DNA of 64,000 nucleotides, from positions 62,001 to 126,000 of the forward strand of contig JAMDCQ010000002.1 of assembly GCA_023488905.1 (NCBI GenBank). The letters run 5' to 3'. This stretch comes from Candidatus Bathyarchaeota archaeon (GTDB lineage Archaea > Thermoproteota > Bathyarchaeia > Bathyarchaeales > Bathycorpusculaceae). Below, piece after piece: positions 43,969 through 52,911 of the stretch (position 1 is its first letter; each line of letters opens with the position of its first letter). The notes below the pieces were generated by a model. The model made no database searches and was not told where the DNA came from. It was given only the letters and a program-made list of their open reading frames with translations. A program made the translations under genes and the position numbers.

Positions 43969-45400
43969 ATTTCATCGCCTCCGCTGGTCTGATTTTTGCT
44001 GCTCTCCACGCTGGGTAGAGCGTCCCCACCACGCCAAGTAACACGGCTACACCCATAGCTTCTAACATAAGGGTTGTACTCAACGTGACGGTACTTGAAG
44101 TTGCGTTTCCTACGTTAACAAAGCCCATTTGGGTTCCAACTGTTGGAAGCAGCAGAGAAGATAAAGTCGGCGCTGCGAAGGCAGCTATAGCGATACCTAC
44201 TACACCAGCGATTGTACTGAGAAGCAAGCCTTCGATTAAGAATTGCCCCATCACCACTTTGTTACTGAAACCGATTGCTTTGAGTGTTCCAATCTCTTTA
44301 GTTCGCTCCCTAACAGTGTACAACATCACGAATAACACGATGAGGCTTGTTGCTGCAACTACTACAATTATTTCCTGTATTGCCGTTGCCTCTGTCGCTG
44401 CAAGAGATGATTGGGCACTTGCCAAAGCTTCTTCGTACAGTGATTGCTGCTGCTGAAGTTGATTAAGTCGATCTTGTTGGGTAGTGACGGTCAATTCAGA
44501 ATGCAGCGATGAAATAGAACTAGCAACAGTATCTACGAGTTCGCTGCTTGTAGTGAAAACTTTCAGGCTTGTTATGTATCCAGTATTGTTTGTGATTCTT
44601 TGCGCATCAGACAGATTCATGTAGAGTGACTGAATATTTTCAGTTGAAGATGGAGAGTAAATGCCAACCACGGTAAAGGTTTCATTCACAATTTTGACTT
44701 CATCACCAACTCCTACATCAAAGAATTTGGAGTTGTTCTGACTTAACAGGACACCCCCGCTTTCACCTGCCTGAAGGTTTCTTCCAGCAGTTATGTTTGT
44801 TGGCAATACCGTGTAACCGTCAACTAATTCAGAGATTAACGGGATTCCTTGAATCGTGTAATCGGTTATTAGTGTAGTGAAGGTTCGTCCCATGAAGGTA
44901 GTTGTTTGGTTGCTGCTGCCTTGCGAGGCTGTGAGGATTTCTTCGACTGCTGCGACACCACTTATGTCTGCGATGTCAGAATATAGACTTTGATTCATGG
45001 GTGAAGCTGTGCCTGAAGCTCCACCGAACTGGCCACCTCCTGCACCTCCGAATCCACCAAAATTCTGTGGTCCAGTGACATCCGAAGTCGAGCCACCGTT
45101 TCTACCAGAGGTGTTTGGAGTCGGCGTGGCGGCTTGACTGAAGCCAAAGCCAGCAAAATTCGATGACATTGAAACATCTATTTGACTTAATGTTTCATTG
45201 ATGGACTGGCTTGTTTGGGTGATCGTGTTTCCTAGATTGTTAGCCATTGCACTAGTTGACTCCTGGTTAGCCATTAAGCCAGCAGGAATCGAAACCATAA
45301 TTGATAATGAAATGCTTAAGGCAACTATAACTAGTAGAGCTCTGACTTTTCGTCTTGATAGGTTACGCAATGCGCGACTTATTATTCCCATATACATCAC
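43961..45400 (-). CDS. MacB/FtsX-type ABC permease
   Basis: A 479-residue permease: N-terminal RALRNLSRRKVRALLVIVAL and a first helix, a long extracellular MacB-periplasmic-core domain, then three C-terminal helices (VVAATSLIVLFVMLYTVRE, TKEIGTLKAIGFSNKVVM is the coupling motif). A low-complexity Gly/Asn/Phe-rich insertion (GFGGAGGGQFGGASG) sits in the extracellular domain near residue 115. GTG at 45400 or ATG at 45397 or 45391 may start it. First gene of the operon with the ATPase and HtrA protease. Confidence 0.92.
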   Translation of the reverse strand: MMYMGIISRALRNLSRRKVRALLVIVALSISLSIMVSIPAGLMANQESTSAMANNLGNTITQTSQSINETLSQIDVSMSSNFAGFGFSQAATPTPNTSGRNGGSTSDVTGPQNFGGFGGAGGGQFGGASGTASPMNQSLYSDIADISGVAAVEEILTASQGSSNQTTTFMGRTFTTLITDYTIQGIPLISELVDGYTVLPTNITAGRNLQAGESGGVLLSQNNSKFFDVGVGDEVKIVNETFTVVGIYSPSSTENIQSLYMNLSDAQRITNNTGYITSLKVFTTSSELVDTVASSISSLHSELTVTTQQDRLNQLQQQQSLYEEALASAQSSLAATEATAIQEIIVVVAATSLIVLFVMLYTVRERTKEIGTLKAIGFSNKVVMGQFLIEGLLLSTIAGVVGIAIAAFAAPTLSSLLLPTVGTQMGFVNVGNATSSTVTLSTTLMLEAMGVAVLLGVVGTLYPAWRAAKIRPAEAMKYE

Positions 45401-45520
45401 TTGATTTTATTGTAATTCGAGACAACCAAGAAGGAAAATGAGGGGTATTTTGGGCAGTTTGGGCTTATGACCAAATTATTCACGTCCCTTCTTGGTTGTC
45501 TGCGCCCTTTTTAGCATGAT

Positions 45521-45760
45521 TTGTTATTAAACGATTTACCCAAATCTATCCCCAATCAACAGTTGCAAGAAAATTCCTCAAATACGGCACAAACCGTCAA
45601 TTATCTAAAAGGGCGCTTAGGCGGAATGGATTTCCGGCTCTATAACAGTAGATCAAAAAATTTAGCTGTTCTGCTTGAGGAAAACGGCACAACCCGCCAG
45701 GAATTCATCTCAGACGCAGAACCAAAAAAGCAATCAACCGCAAAGCTCCCCAGAAGATGA
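45521..45760 (+). CDS. Small gene with repeated 3' end
   Basis: A 79-residue predicted protein, polar and rich in Asn, Gln and Lys, with no recognised domain. It uses TTG at 45521 without a clear ribosome-binding site. Its last 25 residues (TTRQEFISDAEPKKQSTAKL) and the 40 bp after the stop recur at 5009-5125 with an open frame and the same stop, so this sequence was probably a real protein tail, or a mobile element's end. It lies upstream of a winged-helix gene. Confidence 0.4.
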   Translation: MLLNDLPKSIPNQQLQENSSNTAQTVNYLKGRLGGMDFRLYNSRSKNLAVLLEENGTTRQEFISDAEPKKQSTAKLPRR

Positions 45761-45907
45761 AGAATAAGGGAGCCACTTTCTTCTTCTAACAATAAAAAAC
45801 AAAAAAATTGACCTACTGACACGTCAGGGACTGCAGATTTGGGCACACCTTTATTACCTGAACCTAACAAACAGTTTCCTTAATTCATTGCACGGAGCGG
45901 CAAAAAA

Positions 45908-46210
45908 CTGTCCTCAAACGCACGCACACTAAAATACCTACTCGGTTGGCTAATCGCCGGCACAAGAGGGGGCCCGACCCGTGCAAAAATCATAGAAACA
46001 CTAAAAGAATCTCCGCAAAACGCAAACCAATTAGCCACTATGCTACAGATGGATTACAAAACGATGCGTCACCATCTTGAGGTCCTAGAAAAAAATAAGA
46101 TGCTGACTTCTGTTGGCGACCGATATGGTGCAACGTATTTTCTCTCGCAAATGCTAGAAGACAATTATGCCCAGTTTGAGGAGATTGTGAAGAAAATCGG
46201 GAAAAAGTAA
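45908..46210 (+). CDS. ArsR-like winged-helix protein without standard start codon
   Basis: The frame 45884-46210 encodes a typical archaeal winged helix: TLKYLLGWLIAGTRGGPTRA, KIIETLKESPQNANQLATML, DYKTMRHHLEVLEKNKMLTS and YGATYFLSQ. No ATG, GTG or TTG occurs in frame before the domain; the first ATG is at 46040, inside the recognition region. CTG at 45908 has GGAG 10 bp upstream and ATT at 45887 is the other candidate. Either translation begins at a non-standard codon or the start has been lost. It is 30 bp upstream of a membrane-protein gene, a common pairing. Confidence 0.65.
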   Translation: MSSNARTLKYLLGWLIAGTRGGPTRAKIIETLKESPQNANQLATMLQMDYKTMRHHLEVLEKNKMLTSVGDRYGATYFLSQMLEDNYAQFEEIVKKIGKK

Positions 46211-46240
46211 TAAAAGGAGAACACAAAGAGGGTTCAGGTA

Positions 46241-46678
46241 ATGAACAGAAAAAGAATGATTGCGATACTGCTTGCGGTATTGATAGGGTTATCCGCACTA
46301 CTAGCATTTATCATGTCGTCCTATCAGTTTCTAGGTGAAGGTTTCGGTTTCCCGTTTTCAACTAGAGCCGTCAGGGTTAACCCAGGCGACATTGAGCTGT
46401 ATTATACCGCGAGGACCATCCTTTCGACCGTCAACATTGTCCTCACAGTAGTTCTAATCTTCAACTACGTCGGGATTTACCTTAAAACCAAATCAGAATT
46501 CACCCTCGGATTAACAATGTTCGCCACGTTCTTCCTCATAAAAGACATCTCATGGAGCCCCTTCATAATCGGATGGGCAGGCTTTGGCATGTTTGGGCTG
46601 GGGCCCTTCGCGTTCCTACCTGACTTGTTCGAGATGGCAGCTTTGCTTGTGCTCTTCTATCTGAGTGTTAAATACTAA
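46241..46678 (+). CDS. Four-helix membrane protein
   Basis: A 145-residue integral membrane protein with about four helices and no recognised motif. Hydrophobic segments lie at about residues 5-25, 60-85, 93-115 and 120-142. It begins 30 bp after a winged-helix gene, probably as its target. ATG at 46241 with AGAGGGT upstream. Confidence 0.65.
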   Translation: MNRKRMIAILLAVLIGLSALLAFIMSSYQFLGEGFGFPFSTRAVRVNPGDIELYYTARTILSTVNIVLTVVLIFNYVGIYLKTKSEFTLGLTMFATFFLIKDISWSPFIIGWAGFGMFGLGPFAFLPDLFEMAALLVLFYLSVKY

Positions 46679-46748
46679 ACACTCAAACCCCTTGTTTTCT
46701 TAATAGCTAATAAGAAGCGCAGCATAAGTGTTTTTAGAGGATAATCTT

Positions 46749-48854
46749 TTGCCAGAACCTAATCAAAACCAAAGCAGAGAACCAAACAGGCTCATCAAAG
46801 AAAAAAGCCCCTACCTGCTTCAACATGCCTACAACCCCGTTGATTGGTATCCATGGGGAGAGGTAGCTTTTGAGAAAGCTAAGGCAGAGGACAAACCAGT
46901 TTTTGTTTCAATCGGCTACTCAACCTGCCACTGGTGCCATGTAATGGAGAAAGAATCCTTCGAGGACGAGCAAGTGTCTGAGTTGATGAATCAGGCGTTT
47001 GTCTGCATTAAAGTTGACCGAGAAGAACGACCCGATATCGACGCAACTTACATGGCGGCTTGTCAGGCTATGGGTAGAAGTTGCGGTTGGCCCCTAAACG
47101 TAATCATGTCGCCAGATAAGAAGCCGTTTTTTGTCGCCAGCTACATACCTAAAGACAACAACTACGGCGCAGTCGGCATGCTAAGCTTGGTTCCTCAGAT
47201 TGAGCAAATTTGGAAGACGCGCCGAGTGGAACTTGAAGTTATGGGCCAAGAAATTAACGAGCAGATCAGCCTGCAGCCATCAGCGACGCTTGAGAGCCAG
47301 TTAAGCAGAACTGAGCTTGATGAAGCCCTTGACCAGCTGTTTTTGGCGTTTGACCACGAAAACGGCGGGTTCGGGTCAGCCCCAAAATTCCCGTCTCCAC
47401 ATAACCTGCTTTTCCTTATGCGCTACTACGTTAGGACAAAGCAGAATTCGGCGTGGAGCATGGTTGACAAAACTCTACGTGCTATGCGTTTAGGCGGCAT
47501 CTTCGACCAAGTTGGCTTGGGGTTCCATCGGTATTCAACGGATGCACGGTGGCTTGTGCCTCATTTCGAAAAGATGCTCTACGACCAAGCCATGCTGGCG
47601 CTTGCCTACACTGAAGCGTACCAATCTTCAGGCGCGCCCCGATTCAAAGTCACAGCAAAAGAAACTCTCAACTACGTCCTGCGCGACCTCACCTCTCCAG
47701 AGGGCGGGTTCTACTCAGCCGAAGACGCTGACAGCGAAGGCGAAGAAGGCAAATTCTACGTCTGGACCCAAGATGAAATAAGGCAGGCACTACCAGTTGA
47801 CCTTGCTGATTTTGCTATCGAAATCTTCGGAGTTAAACAATTGGGCAATTATAGTGAACCGTTTAAACGGGGAAACGATAAAAACATCCTACACCTCGCT
47901 GTTCCGCTGGATCAGATGGCGACACAATTCGGCTTGACGGTTGATCAAGTAATTGGTAAACTGGGAAAAACCGTGAACCTACTTTTTGCTGAAAGAGCCA
48001 AACGAGTGCGCCCCGCCAGAGATGACAAGGTGCTTGTGGACTGGAATGGCTTAACCATCGCGGCATTGGCGAGGGCAAGTGTAGTTTTTAGGGAACAAAA
48101 ATACCTCTTGACTGCAGAGAAGGCAGCGGATTTTCTCTTGAGCACTCTGCAAACCGCTGATGGCAAACTCTACCATAGATACGCAAAAGGCGAAAGAGCA
48201 ATTACTGGGTTCCTAGACGACTACGCATGCCTGATTTTCGGTTTAATCGAGCTATATCAGGCCGATTTTAACGATAAGTACCTGCAATCCAGCATCGACC
48301 TAACAAAAACAATTATAGCCGATTTCTGGGATGAAACCCACGGCGGCTTCTACTTCACACCCAAAACCAATGAACAAGCGATTCCTCGGCTTAAACAAAC
48401 CTACGATGGCGCAGCGCCTTCAGGAAATTCTGTTGCTTTGCTTGCTTTACTGCGATTAGCACGTTTAAGTGGCGAAGTAGCCTTTGAGCAGTACGCGAAC
48501 AGGCTGCTTAGGACTTTTGGGGAGGAAGTTAAGGGATACCCTATGGGTCACACGTTCATGTTGGCGGGGCTCGATTTCGCGCTTGGATCCCAAAGCGTTG
48601 TTTTAGTTGGCGAAATTTCAGAAAAAGATACTCAGGCAATGCTTTCAGCTTTAAGAGAAAAATACTTGCCTAATTTAACTGTGACACTGTGGACACCCCA
48701 AAAAGCCAAATCAACGGCACTGGGACAAAATTATGAAAGAATGGAGGGAAAAGCCACCGCATACGTCTGCAAAAACCTGACCTGCATGCCGCCCACCAAC
48801 GAGATAAGCAAGATGGTTGAGTACTTAGATGTCGCCAAAACGAGCGATAAATAG
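46749..48854 (+). CDS. YyaL/spermatogenesis-associated-20-type thioredoxin-domain protein
   Basis: A 701-residue protein: an N-terminal thioredoxin-like DUF255 domain with [20 protein letters not shown] and [17 protein letters not shown] (the CHWCH redox motif), and a C-terminal alpha/alpha toroid like N-acylglucosamine 2-epimerase ([56 protein letters not shown]). The family is widespread; its reaction is unproved. I start at TTG 46749 with AGAGG 8 bp upstream; GTG at 46728 would add seven residues. Confidence 0.93.
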   Translation: MPEPNQNQSREPNRLIKEKSPYLLQHAYNPVDWYPWGEVAFEKAKAEDKPVFVSIGYSTCHWCHVMEKESFEDEQVSELMNQAFVCIKVDREERPDIDATYMAACQAMGRSCGWPLNVIMSPDKKPFFVASYIPKDNNYGAVGMLSLVPQIEQIWKTRRVELEVMGQEINEQISLQPSATLESQLSRTELDEALDQLFLAFDHENGGFGSAPKFPSPHNLLFLMRYYVRTKQNSAWSMVDKTLRAMRLGGIFDQVGLGFHRYSTDARWLVPHFEKMLYDQAMLALAYTEAYQSSGAPRFKVTAKETLNYVLRDLTSPEGGFYSAEDADSEGEEGKFYVWTQDEIRQALPVDLADFAIEIFGVKQLGNYSEPFKRGNDKNILHLAVPLDQMATQFGLTVDQVIGKLGKTVNLLFAERAKRVRPARDDKVLVDWNGLTIAALARASVVFREQKYLLTAEKAADFLLSTLQTADGKLYHRYAKGERAITGFLDDYACLIFGLIELYQADFNDKYLQSSIDLTKTIIADFWDETHGGFYFTPKTNEQAIPRLKQTYDGAAPSGNSVALLALLRLARLSGEVAFEQYANRLLRTFGEEVKGYPMGHTFMLAGLDFALGSQSVVLVGEISEKDTQAMLSALREKYLPNLTVTLWTPQKAKSTALGQNYERMEGKATAYVCKNLTCMPPTNEISKMVEYLDVAKTSDK

Positions 48855-48896
48855 CAATACCAAGCTTTTTTGCGTTAAATCACTGATGCATTAAGC

Positions 48897-49675
48897 GTGG
48901 TTGATTTGCAGTTAGTACAGCTTACAAAGGATTTGGAGACCCAATTCTGGCGCGTCGTTAAACAGGATTACTGTGAATTCTATTTTTTCAAATACGATTG
49001 GGTTCTGCAAAAGGATCGGACACAGATTTCGATGGCGATAGAAGGTGATGTCGTGGTTGGTTTGATGTTGATTTATGATGGGTGTATCGCTCAGTTACGT
49101 GGAGAACGCGAGGCTGTGGAGTTTATGCTTCATAACTTGAGCATAGACAGCGTGGATGTTCAGGTGCCCTTACTGCAAAGACTTGCTCCTCAAAAAATAT
49201 CCTAAAGCGGCCCTTCAAGCAAGGGTGAATCTGTTGAGCTTAAAGAAGGGCGATGAACGGTTGAAGGTTAGCGTTGAGCCTGAACGGTTAGACGTTGGCG
49301 ATGCAGAGCAGATTGCGAAGTTAATGAATGAACGCTATCCGCAGATGTGGAGTGGAATCACCTCAGATGGAATCGCTTCCTTGATGTCTAGTTCATATAC
49401 GGTTTGGCTTGGAATAAAACATGTGGGAAAGCTGGTTTCGTTTGGTTACCACTCTAACTCCTAAAGTCAGCCATGTAACATGGATAGCCACAAGCCCTCA
49501 ACATGAAAACAAGGGTTACGCCACCTCAACCGTTTCGATGTTGGTGAAGGAATGCCTTTCTGCTGCTGAAACAACAATAATCTACGTAATGGATGACAAT
49601 GCTTCAGCCAACTGCGTGTACGCTAAGGTCGGGTTCAAACCGTACAAGTCATATTTCTTTTTAAAGTATGGTTGA
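48897..49675 (+). pseudogene. GNAT acetyltransferase with two frameshifts
   Basis: Three successive reading frames (start at 48897 to about 49200; about 49165 to 49464; about 49460 to 49675) each shift by one base and together read through a complete GNAT-type protein of roughly 255 residues. The acetyl-CoA loop WIATSPQHENKGYATSTVSM and YVMDDNASANCVYAKVGFKP are in the third frame. Two frameshifts in one gene could be decay or assembly errors. The N-terminal part (LMLIYDGCIAQLRGEREAVE) is also typical of archaeal GNAT proteins. Confidence 0.75.
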
Positions 49676-50136
49676 AGCGCGCGCTTGCTCTCAGTGACCG
49701 CCCCGCTCCCTATTTTAACAGTGGATCATAATTTGGTGTGTGTTTTTTTCTATAGTTGTTGTTGCTGAGAATCCCCTATACACAACAACAACCAGCGGCT
49801 TATGCTGCGTTTTGCTTTTTGGTTTCTGCGTCTGTTTGGGTTACGGATTGATTGTGCAAAGCCACCACAAGCAGAGCAATAAACCCTGCATGTAGAACCA
49901 AGTTAAGGGAGAATTGTTTGTGTTTGGAGAGGTGGCTTAAGTATGTTGGTTAGACCGTTAGCCATCCGTCGTTCGAGGAGAAAGGAGAAGGCTTCGAAAA
50001 CGGAAAAGGTATGCATTGGCTAGTGGTGTTCGCCTTCAACCTTAACCATTCTCTCCAATCACTAAAGAACCAGATAGCCAAAAAATCGTTATATCATTTA
50101 TGAAAACAAAATATGGATTTAGCCTACAGAGCAAGT
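49676..50136. other. Spacer with GTTGTTGTTG-stem element
   Basis: No gene in these 461 bases. It contains the second GTTGTTGTTG-stem element (49751-49850); the rest shows AT-rich, non-coding composition. The 5' end of a coiled-coil protein gene lies far to the right on the minus strand. Confidence 0.5.
49751..49850 (+). repeat. GTTGTTGTTG-stem element, copy 2
   Basis: GTTGTTGTTG (49755-49764) pairs with CAACAACAAC (49783-49792) over 10 bp with an 18-nt loop. CAGCGGCTTATGCTGC and TTTTGCTTTTT follow. Preceded by a T-rich tract (GTGTTTTTTTCTATA), as in copy 1. It lies downstream of the acetyltransferase pseudogene on the same strand. Confidence 0.65.
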
Positions 50137-50694
50137 TTACCCTATAGCTAAAACGCCTTCGAGAATACTCTGTTCGGAGACACCTAATTCCTTAGACAAA
50201 AACGCCTTAAGCATGATCGAGAACTTGGGAAGCGGCCCACTGTAATTGATTATTTGATGACCTTTTATTGCGTCTGCTTGGAAAACTTTCTCCTCTTCCT
50301 TATAATTAAACGATAAGGTTTGGGCTCCTACGGCTAATTTTTGGAAGTCTTCCCATGCTTTGCAACGCAAGATCACTGCGGGTCCACTCTGTGCAACAAC
50401 GGGCGTAACGACTGCCTGTACAGGCTGCTGTTCCTTAACTGCTGCGACTGGAGCGTTGCCTTTTGCGCCTCCGACGTAACCGATAAGGTTGGTTACTTCT
50501 TTTTGCAGGGTGGTGATTTTTTCTTCAACTTTCTCTACTTTACCACTCAGTTCACCTGCGTCGCCCATCTGTTCGGTGACAGTTGCTAATTCATTGATGA
50601 GCTTGTCTAAGTCTCGTTCATGCTCTTTTAAGACGTTAACGATGAAGTCTACTGCTTCCAGAGCTTCGTCTTTTGACTGTGGATTTTTTGCCAT
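50137..50694 (-). CDS. Coiled-coil protein of unknown function
   Basis: A 185-residue protein: an N-terminal coiled-coil half (HERDLDKLINELATVTEQMG, KVEKVEEKITTLQKEVTNLI), an Ala/Val/Gln linker, and a C-terminal globular half (CKAWEDFQKLAVGAQTLSFN, FSIMLKAFLSKELGVSEQSI). No membrane segment or signal. Family not recognised; the layout is like archaeal scaffold or signalling adaptors, but that is a guess. ATG at 50694. Confidence 0.6.
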   Translation of the reverse strand: MAKNPQSKDEALEAVDFIVNVLKEHERDLDKLINELATVTEQMGDAGELSGKVEKVEEKITTLQKEVTNLIGYVGGAKGNAPVAAVKEQQPVQAVVTPVVAQSGPAVILRCKAWEDFQKLAVGAQTLSFNYKEEEKVFQADAIKGHQIINYSGPLPKFSIMLKAFLSKELGVSEQSILEGVLAIG

Positions 50695-51007
50695 TTTTAC
50701 TATTTAACCCCCACTTAACAAACCCAATACAGCGTTTTCCGTATATAATGTTAGCGAATCGACAAGTAGAATCACAGCAACAGCGTAACTATATTTATTG
50801 AAAATTCTGTACAACAAAAAAACAGGACGAAAGTGCCTCTACACCGCACCAAAATAAAGCCATTTTCATATTATGGGTACAATATCAAGGTAAAAATTGG
50901 ATTTACAGCCGTGCTACAGCTTTTTTGTTCAAAATGGGGCTTAAAATGGACTTTTTCTCTGTTTTTTACCTAAATAGGATAGTGTGTCTATTTTCTGGAC
51001 TTCGAAA

Positions 51008-51040
51008 GTTATAAATAGCGAGTGTAGAGATTTACGTTTT
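51008..51040 (+). promoter_or_regulatory. TATA box of a leaderless transcript
   Basis: TTATAAATA (51009-51017) lies 24 bp before the ATG at 51041, the normal distance between an archaeal TATA box and the transcription start. The mRNA would therefore start at or next to the start codon. Confidence 0.6.
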
Positions 51041-51679
51041 ATGAAAATCAAACGAGCGTATATCTCAATACTTCTTTTTACCCTTTTAGCAAGTGCACTC
51101 TTGGTTAACATAGCAGGAACTAACGCACAAGAAGAAAGCGTAGAATCAATCACAGTTGTACTAAATGCTCCAGCCAACAACACAGGGAAAACTGACAACT
51201 TTAACGTGACATTCACCTATATTCCATATCTATTAGGTTCAGGCCAATTTTACGGTGCAAACTTGGTCCTTAACGGAAGCATAGTTCAATCTGCCACCAA
51301 CCAATCAGCGATATCAAACAATGTCGTTAACTCCATCAGCTACACATTTACTGCAAATGGAACATACTACTGGAACATAAGACTCCAAAACAGCACTCAT
51401 GCAGTGATATCCGATGAACCACGTAACATCACTTTAGCCGTTTACGTCCCTGACCCCACTGCAACTCCGACCCCAACACCAGCCCCAACCGCTACACCCA
51501 CACCTACACCTGCGCCAACGGCAACCCCGACACCAAAACCAGCCACTCCAACACCTACACCAGAACCACCCGCTGATTTGCTGGGCACATGGGGCATAGT
51601 CATCATCGCGATAATAGTCATCGCGGCAGTCGGCGTAATAGCGATACTTGTGCTGAGACGTAGAAACCAAGGTCCATAA
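51041..51679 (+). CDS. Surface protein with Pro/Thr-rich stalk
   Basis: A 212-residue secreted protein: signal peptide (about residues 1-27, ending NAQ), an Ig-like extracellular domain of about 100 residues (NFNVTFTYIPYLLGSGQFYG, SISYTFTANGTYYWNIRLQN), a low-complexity ATPTPTPAPTATPTPTPAPT stalk and a C-terminal membrane helix (IVIIAIIVIAAVGVIAILVL) with a basic tail. The stalk is a probable O-glycosylation region. I start at the ATG at 51041, 24 bp after a TATA box; upstream in-frame codons are not preceded by a signal. Confidence 0.7.
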   Translation: MKIKRAYISILLFTLLASALLVNIAGTNAQEESVESITVVLNAPANNTGKTDNFNVTFTYIPYLLGSGQFYGANLVLNGSIVQSATNQSAISNNVVNSISYTFTANGTYYWNIRLQNSTHAVISDEPRNITLAVYVPDPTATPTPTPAPTATPTPTPAPTATPTPKPATPTPTPEPPADLLGTWGIVIIAIIVIAAVGVIAILVLRRRNQGP

Positions 51680-51716
51680 AAGGGACCCTACCTTTTTCTT
51701 TATTTCCAAAAGTTTG

Positions 51717-52004
51717 TTATCGTGGATTCCAGACGCATCTGATTGCTTTTGAATCGCAAGCTAAAATGCATGGTGTCTGAGTTTGGTCGGGTTTGCAGGC
51801 AGCGCAGGTGTAGCTGATATTCTTCCGATGCGCCTCAGCGACTGCGGCAACGGTTTTGTCTTCTAAATCGATAAATTCAGTTATTAGCTGTAGGGCTTTT
51901 TGGGGGCATTTTTCCACGCATTTACCGCAGCCACTGCAACGGTCAGAGTCAACTATTATGTAGTATTCGCCTGAACCGTCAATGTAACCGTAATGCGTGA
52001 TTAT
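51717..52004 (-). CDS. Ferredoxin-like protein, last gene of the redox operon
   Basis: A roughly 95-residue protein with CSGCGKCVEKCPQKALQL and a second cluster-binding set CAACKPDQTQTPCILAC, i.e. two [4Fe-4S] sites. The frame opens after TGA at 52013-52011. No ATG, GTG or TTG occurs before the first cysteine motif, so I start at ATA (52004), 7 bp after AGGTG; ATC at 52001 or 52010 are alternatives. A start at GTG 51917 would cut the first cluster motif. It begins 10 bp after the ATPase stop, and would feed electrons to the ATPases. Confidence 0.7.
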   Translation of the reverse strand: MITHYGYIDGSGEYYIIVDSDRCSGCGKCVEKCPQKALQLITEFIDLEDKTVAAVAEAHRKNISYTCAACKPDQTQTPCILACDSKAIRCVWNPR

Positions 52005-52014
52005 ATCGATTCAC

Positions 52015-52911
52015 CTATGCCTTCTGAGCTTTCTCATAGAGCGCTTTGCCGAAAGATGCCGCGCCCAATGCACCCGCCACCATTGGATCTAAACCGCCAT
52101 CCCGCCATTTCGGTGAAGGCAAAGTTTTGACGCCTAAGATTACTTCGATTCGGCTGACTATGCCGATGTTTTTGGATTGCCCCCCGGTGATGACAAGCTC
52201 TTTTTCTAGGCCGACACGGTTGATTAGGTTAGCCATACGCACCGCCATCGCCCTTGTGTAGGCGGCTAAAACTTTTTCTTTAGACCAGCCTTTACGCAGA
52301 AGACCCATGGCTTCAGTTTTTGCGAAAGCAACGCAGGTGCAGCTTACGGGATCGGGTTCTTTTTCGACTTTAAGTGAGATGTCACCGATGTCTTCGATAG
52401 GGATTTGAAGCAGGTCAGCGAAGACTTCCATGCCTCTGCCTGTGCCAGCGGCGCATTTATCGTTCATGAGGAAACTGACGACTCTACCTGTTTCGTCGAT
52501 TTTTATGGCTTTAATGTCCTGTCCGCCGACATCGAGGACTGTTTTTACGCTGGGTCCCCAGAGGTAGTTGGCGCCTTTGGCGTGACACGCGATTTCAGTT
52601 ATGGCTTTGTTTGCCATAGGCACGTTGACGCGACCGTAGCCTGTGCCGACGATGAATTTTAGGTCGCCTACACTTAGGCCTGTGTCTTTTAGGGCGAAGT
52701 CGAGGGCTTTTTTGGCGCTCTCGGGGCTGTTACTGCCGGTGCGGGTGATTCCCCAAGCGTATGCTTCGCCGTTAACCATGATGGCTGCTTTGGAGCCGAC
52801 CGAGCCCACATCAACGCCCGCAGTGATTATGTCCTTGCTGCTCCACTTAATGTTGGGCATTATTCGGTGGTATTCTTGCCAACGCCAGAACTCGTCTTTA
52901 ACGCCACTCAT
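52015..52911 (-). CDS. BadF/BcrA-type ATPase (A-like)
   Basis: A 298-residue member of the ASKHA ATPase activators of benzoyl-CoA reductase and 2-hydroxyacyl-CoA dehydratase. Motifs: AGVDVGSVGSKAAIM (phosphate 1), TVLDVGGQDIKAIKIDE (adenosine/phosphate 2), NDKCAAGTGRGMEVFADLL with the cluster-binding Cys, and SCTCVAFAKTEAM with the second Cys pair. An N-terminal DEFWRWQEYHR extension is found in BcrA/BzdQ-like proteins. It couples ATP hydrolysis to low-potential electron transfer. The gene overlaps its partner by 4 bp. Confidence 0.9.
   Translation of the reverse strand: MSGVKDEFWRWQEYHRIMPNIKWSSKDIITAGVDVGSVGSKAAIMVNGEAYAWGITRTGSNSPESAKKALDFALKDTGLSVGDLKFIVGTGYGRVNVPMANKAITEIACHAKGANYLWGPSVKTVLDVGGQDIKAIKIDETGRVVSFLMNDKCAAGTGRGMEVFADLLQIPIEDIGDISLKVEKEPDPVSCTCVAFAKTEAMGLLRKGWSKEKVLAAYTRAMAVRMANLINRVGLEKELVITGGQSKNIGIVSRIEVILGVKTLPSPKWRDGGLDPMVAGALGAASFGKALYEKAQKA

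Noticed and set aside
51434-51709. A Trp/Cys/Arg-rich frame opposite the Pro/Thr stalk
   Set aside because: It is the complement of the repetitive ATPTPTP stalk codons; low-complexity mirror of a real gene.
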